From positions 394,537-458,536 of the forward strand of contig CAWHNO010000013.1 in assembly GCA_963830725.1 (NCBI GenBank): a stretch of 64,000 nucleotides of DNA, written 5' to 3'. The first letter of the stretch is position 1. Each line of letters opens with the position of its first letter. The notes below the pieces were generated by a model. That model did not search any database, was not told the origin of the DNA, and worked only from the letters and a program-made list of their open reading frames with translations. The stretch is from DASSUW01 sp963830725 (GTDB lineage: Bacteria; Actinomycetota; Thermoleophilia; Solirubrobacterales; Solirubrobacteraceae). Of the stretch, positions 43,197 to 53,562 are shown in pieces. The position numbers and the translations under genes are program-made.

Positions 43197-43228
43197 CTGC
43201 GGGGCGCCCGTATCCGGGCGCCCCGCAG
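43197..43228. terminator. Bidirectional hairpin terminator
   Basis: Perfect 14-bp arms (43197-43210 and 43215-43228) with a 4-nt loop, between convergent genes. A smaller CCTGCA/TGCAGG hairpin precedes it near 43174-43192. Confidence 0.7.
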
Positions 43229-43235
43229 TCGCGCG

Positions 43236-45945
43236 CTACTGGAACCGGAAGAACGCGCGGTGCTGGCGGCCGTCGTCGCGCGTGACGACCACCTCACGGC
43301 ACGTTCCGGCCCACTCGCTGAGCGTCTTCCAGGCATACGTGTAGACGCCCGCCGAGTCGACGGTCAGCGCCCCTCCCTCGGTCGGGATCGGCAGCTCGCG
43401 CGGCGTGATCGCCGCGCCCGAGCTCGGCACCCGCAGCGTCGAGCAGTCCACGCGCCGGGAGAACGGTGAGTTCTCGGCGAGCACGTCGAGCCCGGTCTGC
43501 CCGTCGGCGGTGAACCGCAGCGGCACCGCCGTGCCCGCGTTCGCCGTGGTCAGCGAGCCGTACGGCCCGGTCGCCGGCGACTGGAAGTCGCGCCGGCAGC
43601 TCGGATGGGTGTCGAACGCCTCGCTGTTGTCGTCGCGGTTCGTCGTGCCCTGGACGGCGCTGAACCCGAGCCCGCGACGGGCGAACGTCGCCCACGCGGT
43701 GCACGTGTCCGCGCCGTCCGACAGCTCGTCGGCGGCGGCGATGATCGCCGCCCTGGCGACGACCAGCCCGGGCCCGCAGCCCTGGAGCTTGAGCCCGTCG
43801 ATCACGTACTGCAGCGCGCGGTTGTTGCCGCCGCTGTTCCACGGGGCGTACAGGTCCGGGTTGAACCCGTACTTGTCGATCAGGTCCCAGTTGAGGTCCC
43901 ACAGCGTGGCCGCCCAGCCGTGCCCGAGCCCGTGCGGGAGCGCCAGCGACGTGCCGTTCAGCCAGGCGCCGGTCTTGATGCTGTCGTAGGTGAACGGCTG
44001 GATCGCCATGTTGCGCGTGTAGGGCCGCGGACGGATGCCGTTGCCGTGCCGGTTCGGCTGGAACAGCGCGTACGGGCCCATGCCGCGCGGCTGGTTCGGG
44101 ATCGTCGAGCGCCGGGTCGAGCAGCAGCGTGATCGCCAGGTAGTCGCTCCAGCCCTCGCCCGCCTGCTCGTTGCCGCTCAGGCAGTTCATCGTCTTCAGG
44201 CCGCCGGTGAGGCGGTTGGAGACGCCGTGGCCGTACTCGTGGATGATGATCCCGTTCTCCAGGTCACCGTCGCGGATGCCCGGGTGGTTGGGGTGCTTGC
44301 GGACGGTGCCCGACGCCGGCAGCGCGGCCTTGATCGCGGCGCCGTCCTCCAGCGTGACGCTCACGGCCGGGACGGTCGGCGGCGCCTCGACGAACGAGCC
44401 GCCGAGGATCGGCGGGTTGCCGGTCTGGTCGTTGGCGACGATCACCGCGCTCGCCCCGGCGGCCTGCGCGTTGTGGACCTTCTCCAGGAAGTCGCAGTTG
44501 CCGCCCGCGTCGACGACCGCGATCGCCCCGGCCGGGAGGCTGTCCAGCCGGCCGCAGGCCCGGCTCGCGTTCCTGCCGCTGCCGGTCACGAGCCTGATCG
44601 GGCCGCTCGTGCCTGCGGTCGTGGCCGGCGGCCCGAACCTCGCCCAGCCGGCGCCGAACTCGCCGACGCCGGTGACGACCACCTGGTTCTGGCGGCCGAG
44701 CTGATTCCCCGGCCACAGGTACATCTGCATGCGCGGCGGGTTGCCGTCGGCCGCCGGGGTGTTGAAGTTGGCGTTGTTGGTGCCGCTGCCGTCGGCGGCC
44801 TCGGCCCGGACGTAATCGCCGCCGGTGCCGCCGCGGCCGTAGTTGTTGACCTGGAAGTTGCCCGAGGCGTCGTCGAACCCGTACCGCCACAGCACGTCGT
44901 GGATGACGTTGTTGGCGTAGAAGAGGTTCGCGACCGCCGCCTGGCGGTAGGCCTGCGCATGCTGCGTCAGGTCGGCCGGGAAGTCGAAGTCGAGCCCCGG
45001 CCCTCCGTCGGCGTCGCCGCCGAAGTCGGGTGCCTCGTCGTCGTCCTGGTCGAGGTACGCGTGCGCGTTGTTGCCGCGCGCGATCGTGTACTCCGGCCCC
45101 GTCGCCCCGTTGGTGTCATGCCAGCCGAACGGCGACGCCGCGCTGTCGGCCGGCGTCGCCAGCAGCGCCCGCGGCCCGTCGTTCGGGCTCTCGGTCGGGA
45201 AGCCGAGCACCCGGTAGCTCGAGCCGTCGGCGACCGGGAACGGCGGTTCGAAGACCGACGCCACGTCGGCGCGCCCGACGCGCTCGGCGAGCTGGTCGAG
45301 GTTGTCGTGGTCGGTCCAGTCGTCCTTGGCCAGCAGCTTCCCGGTCGCGGCATCGACGGTCGCACTCCAGAGGTGCTCATCCGCTGCGTCGTCGATCGTG
45401 ACGTGCCACGCGAGCCGGAGCCCGTCGCCGGTCGGCTGGTAGCCGGGCCGCGCCGGGATCGCTTCCGCCGAGATGCCGCCATCCGACACCACGGTCTCGC
45501 GCGCGGTCCGGCGCAGCACGCGCAGGTCGCGCGGCTCGCGGAGGCCGAGCCCGTTCGCCGCTGACTTGACGGCCCCAGGCGGATCCAGCCGGGCGCTGTC
45601 GGCGCCGCCCTTGACGCCGCGCACGAGGCTGCCGCCCGCGAAGATGACCCGGCCGTCCGCGGCGACGTTCACCGTCGCGAGGGCGCCGAACACCTCGAGG
45701 CCGCGGTGGCGCTGGTTGACGGTGACGTGCGTGACGCGGTTGTGCGAGCTGCGGTAGCTGCCCATCACCGCCAGCTCGGCCACGTCGGCGCGCGTCGTGC
45801 CGAGGTCGCCCGCGTTGTCGCGGACGTAATCGAGAGCGATGTCGCGCGCATCCGCGGCGCCGACCTGAGCGCTCGCCACCGCGGGACACACTGCGGCCGC
45901 GACGATCGCCCCTGCGACCGATGCAGCCCGCAAGCATCTGGCCAT
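43236..45945 (-). CDS. Secreted fungalysin (M36) metallopeptidase with one frame break
   Basis: Starts at ATG 45945 behind a GGGGAGG ribosome site, with a signal peptide ending PAVASAQ. Then come an FTP-like propeptide, a catalytic region with the zinc motif HEYGHGVSNRL, and a PA-domain insertion (AGAIAVVDAGGNCDFLEKVH). The frame breaks at 44098-44100, where a CCC/GGG run has an extra base; corrected, it reads DDPNQPRGMGPYALFQP. The fungalysin signatures NEQAGEGWSDYLAITL and AWLNGTSLALPHGLGHGWAA follow. The product would be ~900 aa. It should be a secreted zinc endopeptidase that digests external proteins. Confidence 0.85.
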
Positions 45946-46200
45946 GTTCCCCCTCCCCGGCCCGCCCGGGATGGGCGGCACGCCGGCGACGCCACCGTTC
46001 CACCCGCCCGCGCGGCGGTCAACCCCCGCGCCGTGGAGATGACTCAACGCTCAGGCGATCACGAAGTGGGCGCGGGGACGGCCTCGTCCGTCGCCGCGGC
46101 AGGACCTCGCGGACGTTGACCGACTTGAGCCTCATCGGTGCTCGGCTCCACGCAGTCGCTGCCCCTGCTCGGCGCGCCGGCGGTCGTGCGATCGTGCGCC

Positions 46201-46575
46201 TCAGCAGCCCGGATAGCCGGCCTCGCGGACCCTTCGGCTGGCGTCCTGGAGCTCGTCCCGGACCCGCCCTCGGAACGGCGTGTTCCCCCGGTACTCGTCG
46301 AAGCGCGCTCGCGTCAGCCCCTCGAGCTTGCGGTAGGGGATCATCCGGCCCTGCTCGTCGAAGATGCGGTCGTCGGGCGTGAAGTGGGCTTCCACTTCCT
46401 TGCGCGTGAGGTCGCCGCGCTGGTACGCCTTCGCGATGGCGGCCGCTTCGGCCGTGTTCGTGGCCTGGGCCTGGCAGTTCGCGCGCTGCGCCTCGGCGGC
46501 CCGGTCCTCGCCGCCGCAGCCGGCGAGAGCGATGGTTGCGACGAGAGCGAGCGCCGCAGCGGGGGAGGACCTCAC
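46201..46575 (-). CDS. Hypothetical lipoprotein (124 aa)
   Basis: From GTG 46575: a short signal (AAALALVATIALAGC) with lipobox LAGC, then an acidic/arginine-rich domain with AKAYQRGDLTRKEVEAHFTP and a closing REAGYPGC. Its two late cysteine-free helices plus two terminal cysteines resemble small envelope lipoproteins of no known role. The DNA just upstream contains a near-repeat in protein-like form (DPSREP twice), so a longer ORF could be read there, but I do not trust it. Confidence 0.6.
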   Translation of the reverse strand: MRSSPAAALALVATIALAGCGGEDRAAEAQRANCQAQATNTAEAAAIAKAYQRGDLTRKEVEAHFTPDDRIFDEQGRMIPYRKLEGLTRARFDEYRGNTPFRGRVRDELQDASRRVREAGYPGC

Positions 46576-46831
46576 TGGGTCCCGTCCTGCATCGCCTCGT
46601 GGTTCACGGCTCGGGTCGTTGTTCCTCCACGCCGCTGGGTACCCGCGCCGGCCACGCTCGATGCCGGGCTCTCGGCTCGGATCGGCGTTCCAGAATGCCG
46701 GCCGAAAACCGGTTCCCATCCTCGAGACCCGCAGCTCGCTGAAGCTCGCCTGGCCCTGATCCGAGGTCATCGGTTGCCATCCCGCGCCGTCCCTCGGGGC
46801 GACAATCAAGAAGCCGGTTGCGGCGTCGTGG

Positions 46832-47230
46832 CTAGGACTTGCGCGCCCGCCCAGCCGGCTTGCGCGACGATGCGGCACCGCTGCGCTCAGTCGCGGCCGT
46901 CTGCTTGGCGGGCGCGCGCTTCGCGCCGGTCGCGCTGCTCTTGGCCGCGGTGGTCCGCTTGGCGGGCTTGGCACGGGGGCGCCTCCCTGCCGCGGCCTTC
47001 TGCATCTCCTCGAGGTCCTTGATCAGCGTGCGCTGCAGGCCCCGCAGGTTCTTGCGCGCGTCGCGCAACAGTACGTCGAGGTCTTTGACCAGGTCACGTC
47101 CGCCCTTGCTGAGCTCGCGGCGTACGTCCTTGAGGGCCTCCTGCGCAGCCTCGATCGAGCCCCCCAGCCTGTCGAGCGCGGGACCGCCGCTCGTTGCGCC
47201 CTTGCGTGAGGTCGAGCCTTTGCTTGCCAT
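46832..47230 (-). CDS. Histone-H1-like Lys/Ala-rich protein
   Basis: A 132-aa protein from ATG 47230. Residues ~20-75 form a helical region (EAAQEALKDVRRELSKGGRD, LKDLEEMQKAAAGR). The last 55 residues are a low-complexity, strongly basic tail rich in KPAK, KRTTAAK and KRAPAKQ, like eukaryotic H1 tails and the bacterial HupB/HC1 tails. It likely binds nucleic acid and may compact DNA. The helical part has no recognisable HU fold. There is no evidence of a partner in the neighbourhood. Confidence 0.7.
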   Translation of the reverse strand: MASKGSTSRKGATSGGPALDRLGGSIEAAQEALKDVRRELSKGGRDLVKDLDVLLRDARKNLRGLQRTLIKDLEEMQKAAAGRRPRAKPAKRTTAAKSSATGAKRAPAKQTAATERSGAASSRKPAGRARKS

Positions 47231-47381
47231 CGCTCCCTCCTCGGTCTGAAGAGCCAAGCCTACGACGGGAACCGCTAGCAGGTGCATTCCGCGCGGTACG
47301 CCTGCGTTCACTTGTACGTTACGTACCCAGCAGGCACCCCGAACTGCTCGAAGGCCGGCCACGGTCAACGCACGGGCGAGT

Positions 47382-48210
47382 TCATGAGAACCGGGACTCC
47401 CGTGTCCCGACGGCCAGCAGGTACTCCTTCTCGAACCGCGCGCGACCGCCGGTCCCGCGGTCCCACTCGTCGCAGAACGCGTCGAGGGCGGCGTCGAACT
47501 CGCCGTCGCGGCCGTTGCGCGCCGCGTTGGCGCGCGCGGCGATCGTCGGGCCGTAGTAGGCCTTGAAGTGCTCGCCGTACTCGCGCGCGCGCTCGAACGC
47601 GGTGATCTCGAGCACGTCGCGGCGCAGCGTGCCGAACATGACACGGTCGCCGAACAGCTCCGCGAGGTGCTCCTCGCTGCCCCACAGCGGCGGCGACTGC
47701 ACGCCCGGCGGCGGCGGCGCCGCGAACGGCTTCATCGTCCTAAACAGCGCGCCGAGCATGCCCTCGGGCGTCCAGCTCAGCAGGCCGATCGTGCCGCCCG
47801 GCCGGCAGACGCGCACCAGCTCGTCGGCCGCCGCCTCGTGATGCGGCGCGAACATCACGCCGATCGAGGACATCACGACGTCGAACGACCCGGACTCGAA
47901 CGGCAGCTGCTCCGCGTCGGCGGTCACCCACTCGATGTCCAGCCCGTCGAGCGTCGGGCCGGCGCCTGCCGGCCTCGAGCAACTCCGGCGTGAGATCGCT
48001 CGCCACGACATGGGCGCCGCGCTGGGCGGCGGGGATCGCCGCGTTCCCGGTGCCGGCCGCGACGTCGAGCACGCGGTCGCCGGGGCCGATCCCGCACGCC
48101 TCCACCAGCCGCGGGCCGAGCGGCAGCAGGAAGGTCTCGACCATCCTCGGGTAGTCACCCGAGGCCCACATCGCGCGATGGCGGGTCTTGAGCTCGGTCA
48201 CGGCGGTCAT
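47382..48210 (-). CDS. Class I SAM-dependent methyltransferase with one frame break
   Basis: Starts at ATG 48210. Motif I is VLDVAAGTGNAAIPAA; later motifs are ADAEQLPFESGSFDVVMSSI and RPGGTIGLLSWTPEGML, the usual ubiquinone/menaquinone-type (UbiE-like) methyltransferase pattern. The frame changes near 47970; joining restores a ~275-aa protein. The substrate is unknown. A second, unrelated methyltransferase is at 51345-52136. Confidence 0.8.
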
Positions 48211-48373
48211 GAGGCGGGCTCCAGCGTGTGTCGCAACCGGCGGGCCCGAGCCGACGGCACCGCGGTTGCGGCGATCGCGACGGGCCCGCGAGCTGACGTG
48301 CGAGGGTCGTCCTGGTCATGAGGCCCGCCGCCGCGCGCTTGGCGACTGCGCCGGTGCCGCACTGATAGTCCAT
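48155..48373 (-). CDS. Possible short upstream ORF (72 aa)
   Basis: ATG 48373 has an excellent ribosome site (GGAGG, 5 bp upstream) and reads MDYQCGTGAVAKRAAAGLMT, overlapping the methyltransferase start by 56 bp in another frame. After about 25 residues the composition becomes arginine/proline-rich and unconvincing. It may be a leader or an upstream piece separated by a frame error. Confidence 0.25.
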   Translation of the reverse strand: MDYQCGTGAVAKRAAAGLMTRTTLARQLAGPSRSPQPRCRRLGPAGCDTRWSPPHDRRDRAQDPPSRDVGLG

Positions 48374-48416
48374 GTCCGCCTCCTGGTTTTCCGGGGCGCC
48401 GACGATGGCGCGCGCC

Positions 48417-48481
48417 GGTTTGACCGGCCGTGTGACGGCACGCGATCTTCACGGCGACCTCGTCAAACGGCCGGTCAAACG
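48417..48481. promoter_or_regulatory. Candidate SARP/BTAD operator (heptamer repeats)
   Basis: Direct repeats TCAAACG at 48463-48469 and 48475-48481 (12-bp period), plus an inverted GGTTTGA at 48417-48423. They lie ~60-125 bp upstream of the BTAD regulator start at 48542. SARP proteins bind heptameric direct repeats, usually with an 11-bp period, so autoregulation is plausible. The rest of the 330-bp intergenic region holds no other convincing gene. Confidence 0.45.
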
Positions 48482-48541
48482 CGTGTCCGTCACGCTCGGT
48501 TGCGCGGTCGAGGTCAGACCGGCGACGATGGGGCGAGCGAC

Positions 48542-50432
48542 GTGTCAGAACTCGAGATCCACCTCCTCGGGCAGCCGCGGGTGACGCGCGGCGGGGAGGC
48601 CGCGCCCAACCCGCGCGGACACAAGGTCTGGGGTCTGCTCGCCTATCTGCTTCGCAGCGAGCGACCCCCGAGCCGAGGCGAGCTCGTCTCGCTCTTGTTC
48701 GGCGAAGCGGACGATCCGTTCGCGGCTCTGCGCTGGAACCTCAGCGCCCTGCGCCGCCTTCTGGGCGCCGCGGCGCTGGAGGGCGACCCGCTCCGGCTGT
48801 CGCTTCCTCACGGCACGTTCGTCGACGTCGAGACGCTGATCTGCGGATCGTGGAGTGAGGCGGTGCGGTTGCCCGGCATCGAACTGGAGTTGCTCGAAGG
48901 CATGAGCTTCTCCTCGAGCCCGGCCTTCGAGATCTGGCTGCTGTCGGAGCGCCGCCATCTCGGCGCGACCGCGGAGGCCGTGCTTCGCGAGGCGGCGCTC
49001 GCGCGGCTCGGTGCGGGCGACGCCCGCGCAGCGACGGATCTCGCCGCCCGCCTCGTGCGGCTGAACCCGCTCGACGAGAACTTCCAGACGCTGCTCGTGC
49101 GCAGCCTCGCCGCGTCGGGCGACGCGCTCGCCGCGGCGCGCCAAGTCATGCGCTGCACCGAGCTCTTCCGACGCGAGCTCGGGATCGAGCCAAGTCCGGC
49201 GCTGGCCGCCGCGACACACACGGCGTCCGCGTCGCCCACCGCCGGGCCCTTGAAGGGTCCCGCGGCCGCCCGGGCTCAGCTCGAAGCCGGCCAAGCCGCG
49301 ATCAAGGCGGGAGCCGTCGACGCGGGTCTGCAGTGCCTGCGCCGCGCCGTCGTCGACGCCCGCGGCGCCGGTGACCTCGCGCTTCAGGCGGGCGCGCTCG
49401 TGACGCTCGGTTCCGCGCTCGTGCATGCGGTGCGCGGACGCGACGAGGAGGCCGCCGCCTCGCTCCACGAGGCGCTCGCGGTCGGCACGCGCCCCGAGCT
49501 CGCCTCCTCCGCGGCCGCCGCCTCGCGCGAGCTCGGCTACGTCGAGCTCCTGCGCGGCCGCTACGACCGGGCCCAACGGTGGCTCGAGCGCGCCCGCGGA
49601 CCTGGCGGGTGACGATGGCGCCGAACAGGGTCGGATCGCCTGTTCTCTCGGCGTGGTCCTGACAGACACCGCCCACTACCAGCGCGCGATCGCGGAACTC
49701 AGCCGCTCCCTGCGGCTGAGCAACGATGCCGGCGACGGCACGCAGATGGCGTTCACGCTCGCCATGCTGGGACGCGCGCACCTGCTGCGCGACGAGCTCG
49801 AGCCGGCCGGCGCCGCGTTCGACGAGTCGCTGGCGCGCGCCCGAAGCGACAACTGGACCGCGCTAACCCCCTGGCCCCAGGCGCTGCGAGGCGATGTCGA
49901 CCTCGCGACCGGGGCCACCGACACCGCCGTCGAGCGCTACGAGCACGCCTTCGCGCTTGCCTGCCAGCTCGGCGACCCCTGCTGGGAAGGCATCGCCGCG
50001 CGCGGGATCGGCCGCGCCGCCGCCGCCCGAGACGAGATCGACAAGGCGCTCGAGTGGCTCATGGAGGCACGAACCCGCTGCGTCCGCCTCCCCGACGCCT
50101 GGCTCTGGATCGAGGCCTACACGCTCGACGCACTCTGCTCGCTCGCCGTCGAGCACCGGCTGCCGGCCGCGCCGGCCTGGATCGAGGCCCTGGCCGCGCT
50201 CGCCGCGCGCACGGGAATGCGCCAGTTCGCCGCCACCGCCAACATCTACCGCGGCCGACTCGGCGACGACGCCGCGCTCACGGCCGCGCAGCTGCTAGCC
50301 GCCGAGATCGAGAACCCCGCGCTGTCAACCATGCTCGGAGACCTGCCGCCGAGGGAGCGCGGCGCCAGGTGGGCGGGCGCGAGCCGCTTGAGCGGCTCGG
50401 GGAGCGTGGTGAATACGACGCCGACGGGTTAG
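48542..50432 (+). CDS. BTAD-domain (SARP-like) regulator with TPR-like C-terminus, one frame break
   Basis: From GTG 48542. It has an N-terminal winged HTH (ELEIHLLGQPRVTRGGEAAP, GHKVWGLLAYLLRSERPPSR), then a BTAD (LVRLNPLDENFQTLLVRSL, FRRELGIEPSPALAAATH). A long helical TPR-like region follows with no ATPase domain. The frame breaks near 49600; the repeat pattern resumes with GRIACSLGVVLTDTAHYQRA. The product would be ~630 aa. SARP-type proteins activate secondary metabolism. No biosynthetic cluster is adjacent, so the targets are open. Its stop overlaps the convergent small gene. Confidence 0.8.
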
Positions 50433-50590
50433 TCGTAGATCCGCCGCCCGGGCGCGAGCGCGGTGCGCTGCACGAGCTCGGCAAGACGGGCCTGCGCCTC
50501 GGGTGAGCGAGGCTCGAGGTCGGCGATGAAGGAGTCCGGGCTGACGGGCTCGAGGTTGAGCGGGGATTCGATCACGGTGGCGGCGGACAT
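50429..50590 (-). CDS. 53-aa small protein convergent with the BTAD regulator
   Basis: ATG 50590 to stop 50429: MSAATVIESPLNLEPVSPDS continuing to a C-terminal ARLAELVQRTALAPGRRIYD. Sequence is helical and acidic at first, basic at the end, with no cysteine, no signal and no membrane helix. It overlaps the BTAD regulator's stop by four bases on the opposite strand. Its proline/leucine spacing looks like a real small protein. No family recognised. Confidence 0.45.
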   Translation of the reverse strand: MSAATVIESPLNLEPVSPDSFIADLEPRSPEAQARLAELVQRTALAPGRRIYD

Positions 50591-50642
50591 GAGCGGGATC
50601 GTCCGTCACAAGGCCGGCCTGTGACCATGGGGGGATCCCCTG

Positions 50643-51188
50643 GTGCGCGCTGCCCGCACCCCTTGCTTTCTGATCGCTCATCGGGCAGCGCGTCGGGTCC
50701 GCGGTGGCACGGCCGGCCGGATCGGCATCTTGTCTTATGACCGATGTGCTCTACCTCTTGCCGCCAAACAGCCGTTCGCGGAGGTCGTCTCCCACGTCGA
50801 GCTCGACAAGGACGGCACCGCGACCGTGCGGGCTCGCTACATGTGCGAGTCCTCGACGCATTTGTGGGTGTCGGCCAAGCAGACCGCGGACGGCTCTGTC
50901 GATCCAGCGCTTGAAGCGGAGGGCAGCAGCGGCGCTGCCGCGGCGTGGATGGACACCAATAACTGGGTGACCGTCAACGGGCAGACGTTCCCGATCTCCA
51001 GCGGCGACGAACAGCTCGTCTGCGATGGCCGCACGCACTCCCAAAGCGTCACCATCGACGTCACCAACGCGCCGTGGGGCGCGTGGGACGCACTCCAGGC
51101 CGGCATGGCGTGGGTGCAGTGGTGCATCGTCGAAGACGCCGAGAACGGCGAGTTCGTCAGCGACCAGCGCTGGGTGAGCGTCAAGTAG
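50643..51188 (+). CDS. DUF6299-like beta-sandwich protein, start uncertain
   Basis: Residues from ~45 onward resemble DUF6299 domains: VELDKDGTATVRARYMCESS, LWVSAKQ, DEQLVCDGRTHSQSVTIDV and a closing WVQWCIVEDAENGEFVSDQR. These are short beta strands with cysteines in matching positions. The family is normally secreted, but no signal peptide precedes the domain here. The start or the N-terminal frame is therefore probably wrong or damaged. Function of the family is unknown. Confidence 0.6.
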   Translation: MRAARTPCFLIAHRAARRVRGGTAGRIGILSYDRCALPLAAKQPFAEVVSHVELDKDGTATVRARYMCESSTHLWVSAKQTADGSVDPALEAEGSSGAAAAWMDTNNWVTVNGQTFPISSGDEQLVCDGRTHSQSVTIDVTNAPWGAWDALQAGMAWVQWCIVEDAENGEFVSDQRWVSVK

Positions 51189-51198
51189 TCACCGGTCA

Positions 51199-51243
51199 GG
51201 ACCGGCTCGTCGAGGCGCACCCGCGCACTGGGCGAGCCGGTCC
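51199..51243. terminator. Hairpin terminator
   Basis: Perfect 11-bp arms (51199-51209 and 51233-51243) with a 23-nt loop, 10 bp after the DUF6299-like gene's stop and upstream of the convergent methyltransferase end. Confidence 0.5.
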
Positions 51244-51344
51244 GAGCCGTCAGCGCTCGAGCGCCGCAACCAGGCGCAAGCGGAGGGGGTCACGTGTCGA
51301 CCGAGTGGGCGAACTCAGACGCTTGGCGCGCGTTTTCGACGTCT

Positions 51345-52136
51345 TTAGCGGTGTCGCCGGGCCGTGATCAACCAGGAACGCGAATCGAGGACCACGCCGC
51401 GCTCATCGCTGTAGTGGGCCGCGAGCGTCTCGCGCAGGCGCTCGACGGTACGAGCTGCCTCGCCGTCGCTCAGGCTGGCGAGGGCCGCCCTGGTGTCCTG
51501 AAACCCCCGGACGATCGCGAGTGCGGTGTCGAGATCGTGTCCGTACACGACCGGCTCGTGGACGTCCTCGAAGCCTATGCCGTCGAAGCCGGCGTCTTCG
51601 AGGATGCCCGCGGTGGCTTCGGCATCGCCGAGCGAGAACGGGTCCGCGCCCGGCTGCGGTGGCTGCGCCGCGTCGCCGAGCGCGGCGTCGATTGCCCGCG
51701 CCCATTCGTTCTGGTCGTGTCGCTGCCAGACAAGCAGCACCAGGCGCGCCCCGGGTCGCAGGGCGTCGGCGATGTTCGCGAACGCGGCAGCCGGATCGGA
51801 GAAGAACATCGTCCCAAAGCGGCTGATCGCCACGTCGAAGCCGGCGGGGTCGAAGCGATGCACCTGGGCATCGCCCAGCTCGTACCGAACGTTGTCAAGC
51901 CGTTCGGCCGCCGTGAGCTGACGGGCTCGCTCAAGCATGCGCTCGGAAACGTCGACGCCGGCAACGCGGCCCGGCGCCGCGGCGCGCGCCGCCTCGCGAG
52001 TCGTCAGCCCGGTTCCGCACCCGATGTCGACCACCTCGTCACCGGGGCTGATCCCGTAGGCCGCGCGAAGGTGCTCGTGGTGAGCGCGCAGCTCGACGTC
52101 GTAGAAGTCGAGGCTGTTCGGCGAAGACACCGACAC
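51345..52136 (-). CDS. Class I SAM-dependent methyltransferase
   Basis: A 263-aa protein. Motif I VVDIGCGTGLTTREAAR, motif II SRFGTMFFSDPAAAFANIAD and motif III LRPGARLVLLVWQRHDQNEW are complete. The pattern fits the Methyltransf_11/25 class that methylates small molecules. The substrate is unknown. An N-terminal SPNSLDFYDVELRAHHEH helix precedes the core. No other biosynthetic genes adjoin. Confidence 0.88.
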   Translation of the reverse strand: MSVSSPNSLDFYDVELRAHHEHLRAAYGISPGDEVVDIGCGTGLTTREAARAAAPGRVAGVDVSERMLERARQLTAAERLDNVRYELGDAQVHRFDPAGFDVAISRFGTMFFSDPAAAFANIADALRPGARLVLLVWQRHDQNEWARAIDAALGDAAQPPQPGADPFSLGDAEATAGILEDAGFDGIGFEDVHEPVVYGHDLDTALAIVRGFQDTRAALASLSDGEAARTVERLRETLAAHYSDERGVVLDSRSWLITARRHR

Positions 52137-52254
52137 GATGCTATGGACCAGGGCAGCGCGCTGGCGATCAGGTCTTCGAGATTGGCGGCGGACTCGACTG
52201 CACGCGAACGCTAGAGAGATTCGAGCGTAGCCGGGCGCTCAGAATTCGTACGGC

Positions 52255-53306
52255 TCAGCGAGCGCGTGGCAGGACGTGAGCGCGACGCATGGCCGCCCAA
52301 GCGACGGCCGCGGCCTTGGCGTGGCCCTGGATCGAGAAATGGTTCAGGTCGCTGGCGATGTGCTCGCGTCGGTCGACGATGTGCCCGAACGCCCCATCGT
52401 CGTAGGTGCATTGGCGGACCGTCGTGCAGGCGGCCTCTAGAGCCGCCTCGTAGGCGTGGATTGCCTTCTCGGCGCGGGCGACCTTCTTCGGCGCAACCGT
52501 GCCGGTCGGTGTCATGAAGTCGCAGGGGCCGGTGCCGCCCGTGACGGCGCGCTCGTCGGGGCTGAGCGAGCTCGCGTACGTCAGTGGGCTTCCGAACTGG
52601 CTGACCACGAATTGGCTCGAGTTCGGCGCGCCCTGGGCGAGTAGCTGCATCGTCGCGGCCAGTTGCGTACGGAAGTCCGAGAGAGCGGCACGCTCGAGTG
52701 GGCAAGTTAGGTCGTTATCCATGACCTGGATGACGATCAGGTCCGGCTTGGGGTCGGCCTCGAGGAGCCTGGCGGCCTGGCCCGCGACCTGATCGATCCC
52801 GGCGCCACCCTCGGAATAGGGCATGTTGTGGCCCTTGATCGCCGGGTTGTGCTTGAGGATGCGCAGATACAGGCTGTCGACGTCCGGGTTGGTGCCGGTC
52901 GCCCACGAGTTCTCGCGGACCTCGACGCCGGGCTGGTCGGGATCGGAGCTCTCGCCCGTCGATCCCGAATGTCCGAGCACGGTGATCGAGTTCGGGTAGC
53001 CGCGCGTCCACTCGCGGAGCGCGCCGACGTCGGAGTTGACGTCGCGGCAGACGTGCCCGTCGCGGCGTTAGTGCGCCCGGTGGGCTCGGAGTCTGAACCC
53101 CCGCAGCCCACGAGGGCTGGCGCGCTCACGAACACTGCGGCGCTCACTGCAAGTACGCCAAGACGACGATCGGTCAATTTCGCCTCGGGCTTAGCGAGTG
53201 CCTGAGCTCGGCGGCTTCGCAAGCGGGCGCGAGTGCAATCAAGGCCCCCGGCCGTCGCGACAAGCGAACCGATGATGACCGTCCGGACCGACCGCAGCAT
53301 GCGCAT
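52255..53306 (-). CDS. SGNH/GDSL-type hydrolase-like lipoprotein with one frame break
   Basis: The N-terminal part has a basic, possibly wrong start (ATG 53306) and a lipobox region VLAVSAAVFVSAPALVGCGG. The frame breaks near 53065. The remainder reads as a SGNH-type fold with SITVLGHSGSTGES, LIVIQVMDNDLTC, NSSQFVVSQFGSPL and a block-V-like DLNHFSIQGHAKAA with the Asp-x2-His pair. The GDS block I is not clearly seen, so catalytic competence is uncertain. A TTG start near 53178 is an alternative. Likely secreted or membrane-anchored esterase. Confidence 0.65.
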
Positions 53307-53562
53307 ACGTCACCCTCCGTGGATCGCCTCCGACGCGGGGTCGGCGACGCGAGCCTAACCGCGCCGGTCGCGGGGCGCAACAGCCCAAATTAGAGATCAC
53401 GACGTGTGGATCGGCGACGCGCAGCTCGACGTTTCATCCGGCGAGGCAGGCTCCTTCGATGCCGAGCGCGCGCGCCGTGACCTGCTCGGCAGATCGCCGC
53501 TTGTGGCCCGCACGCCTCGGGCGTAGCGTGACTGCTTTCGGCACGATCAAGGGAGAGCGGGG

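Noticed and set aside
46019..46135. Short minus frame MRLKSVNVREVLPRR with a weak MOSC-like opening
   Set aside because: Only 38 codons, and no other part of the domain is found.
46576..46831. Longer upstream start for the lipoprotein at 46201-46575, with DPSREP repeats
   Set aside because: The extension runs through an apparent non-coding region and would place the signal peptide internally.
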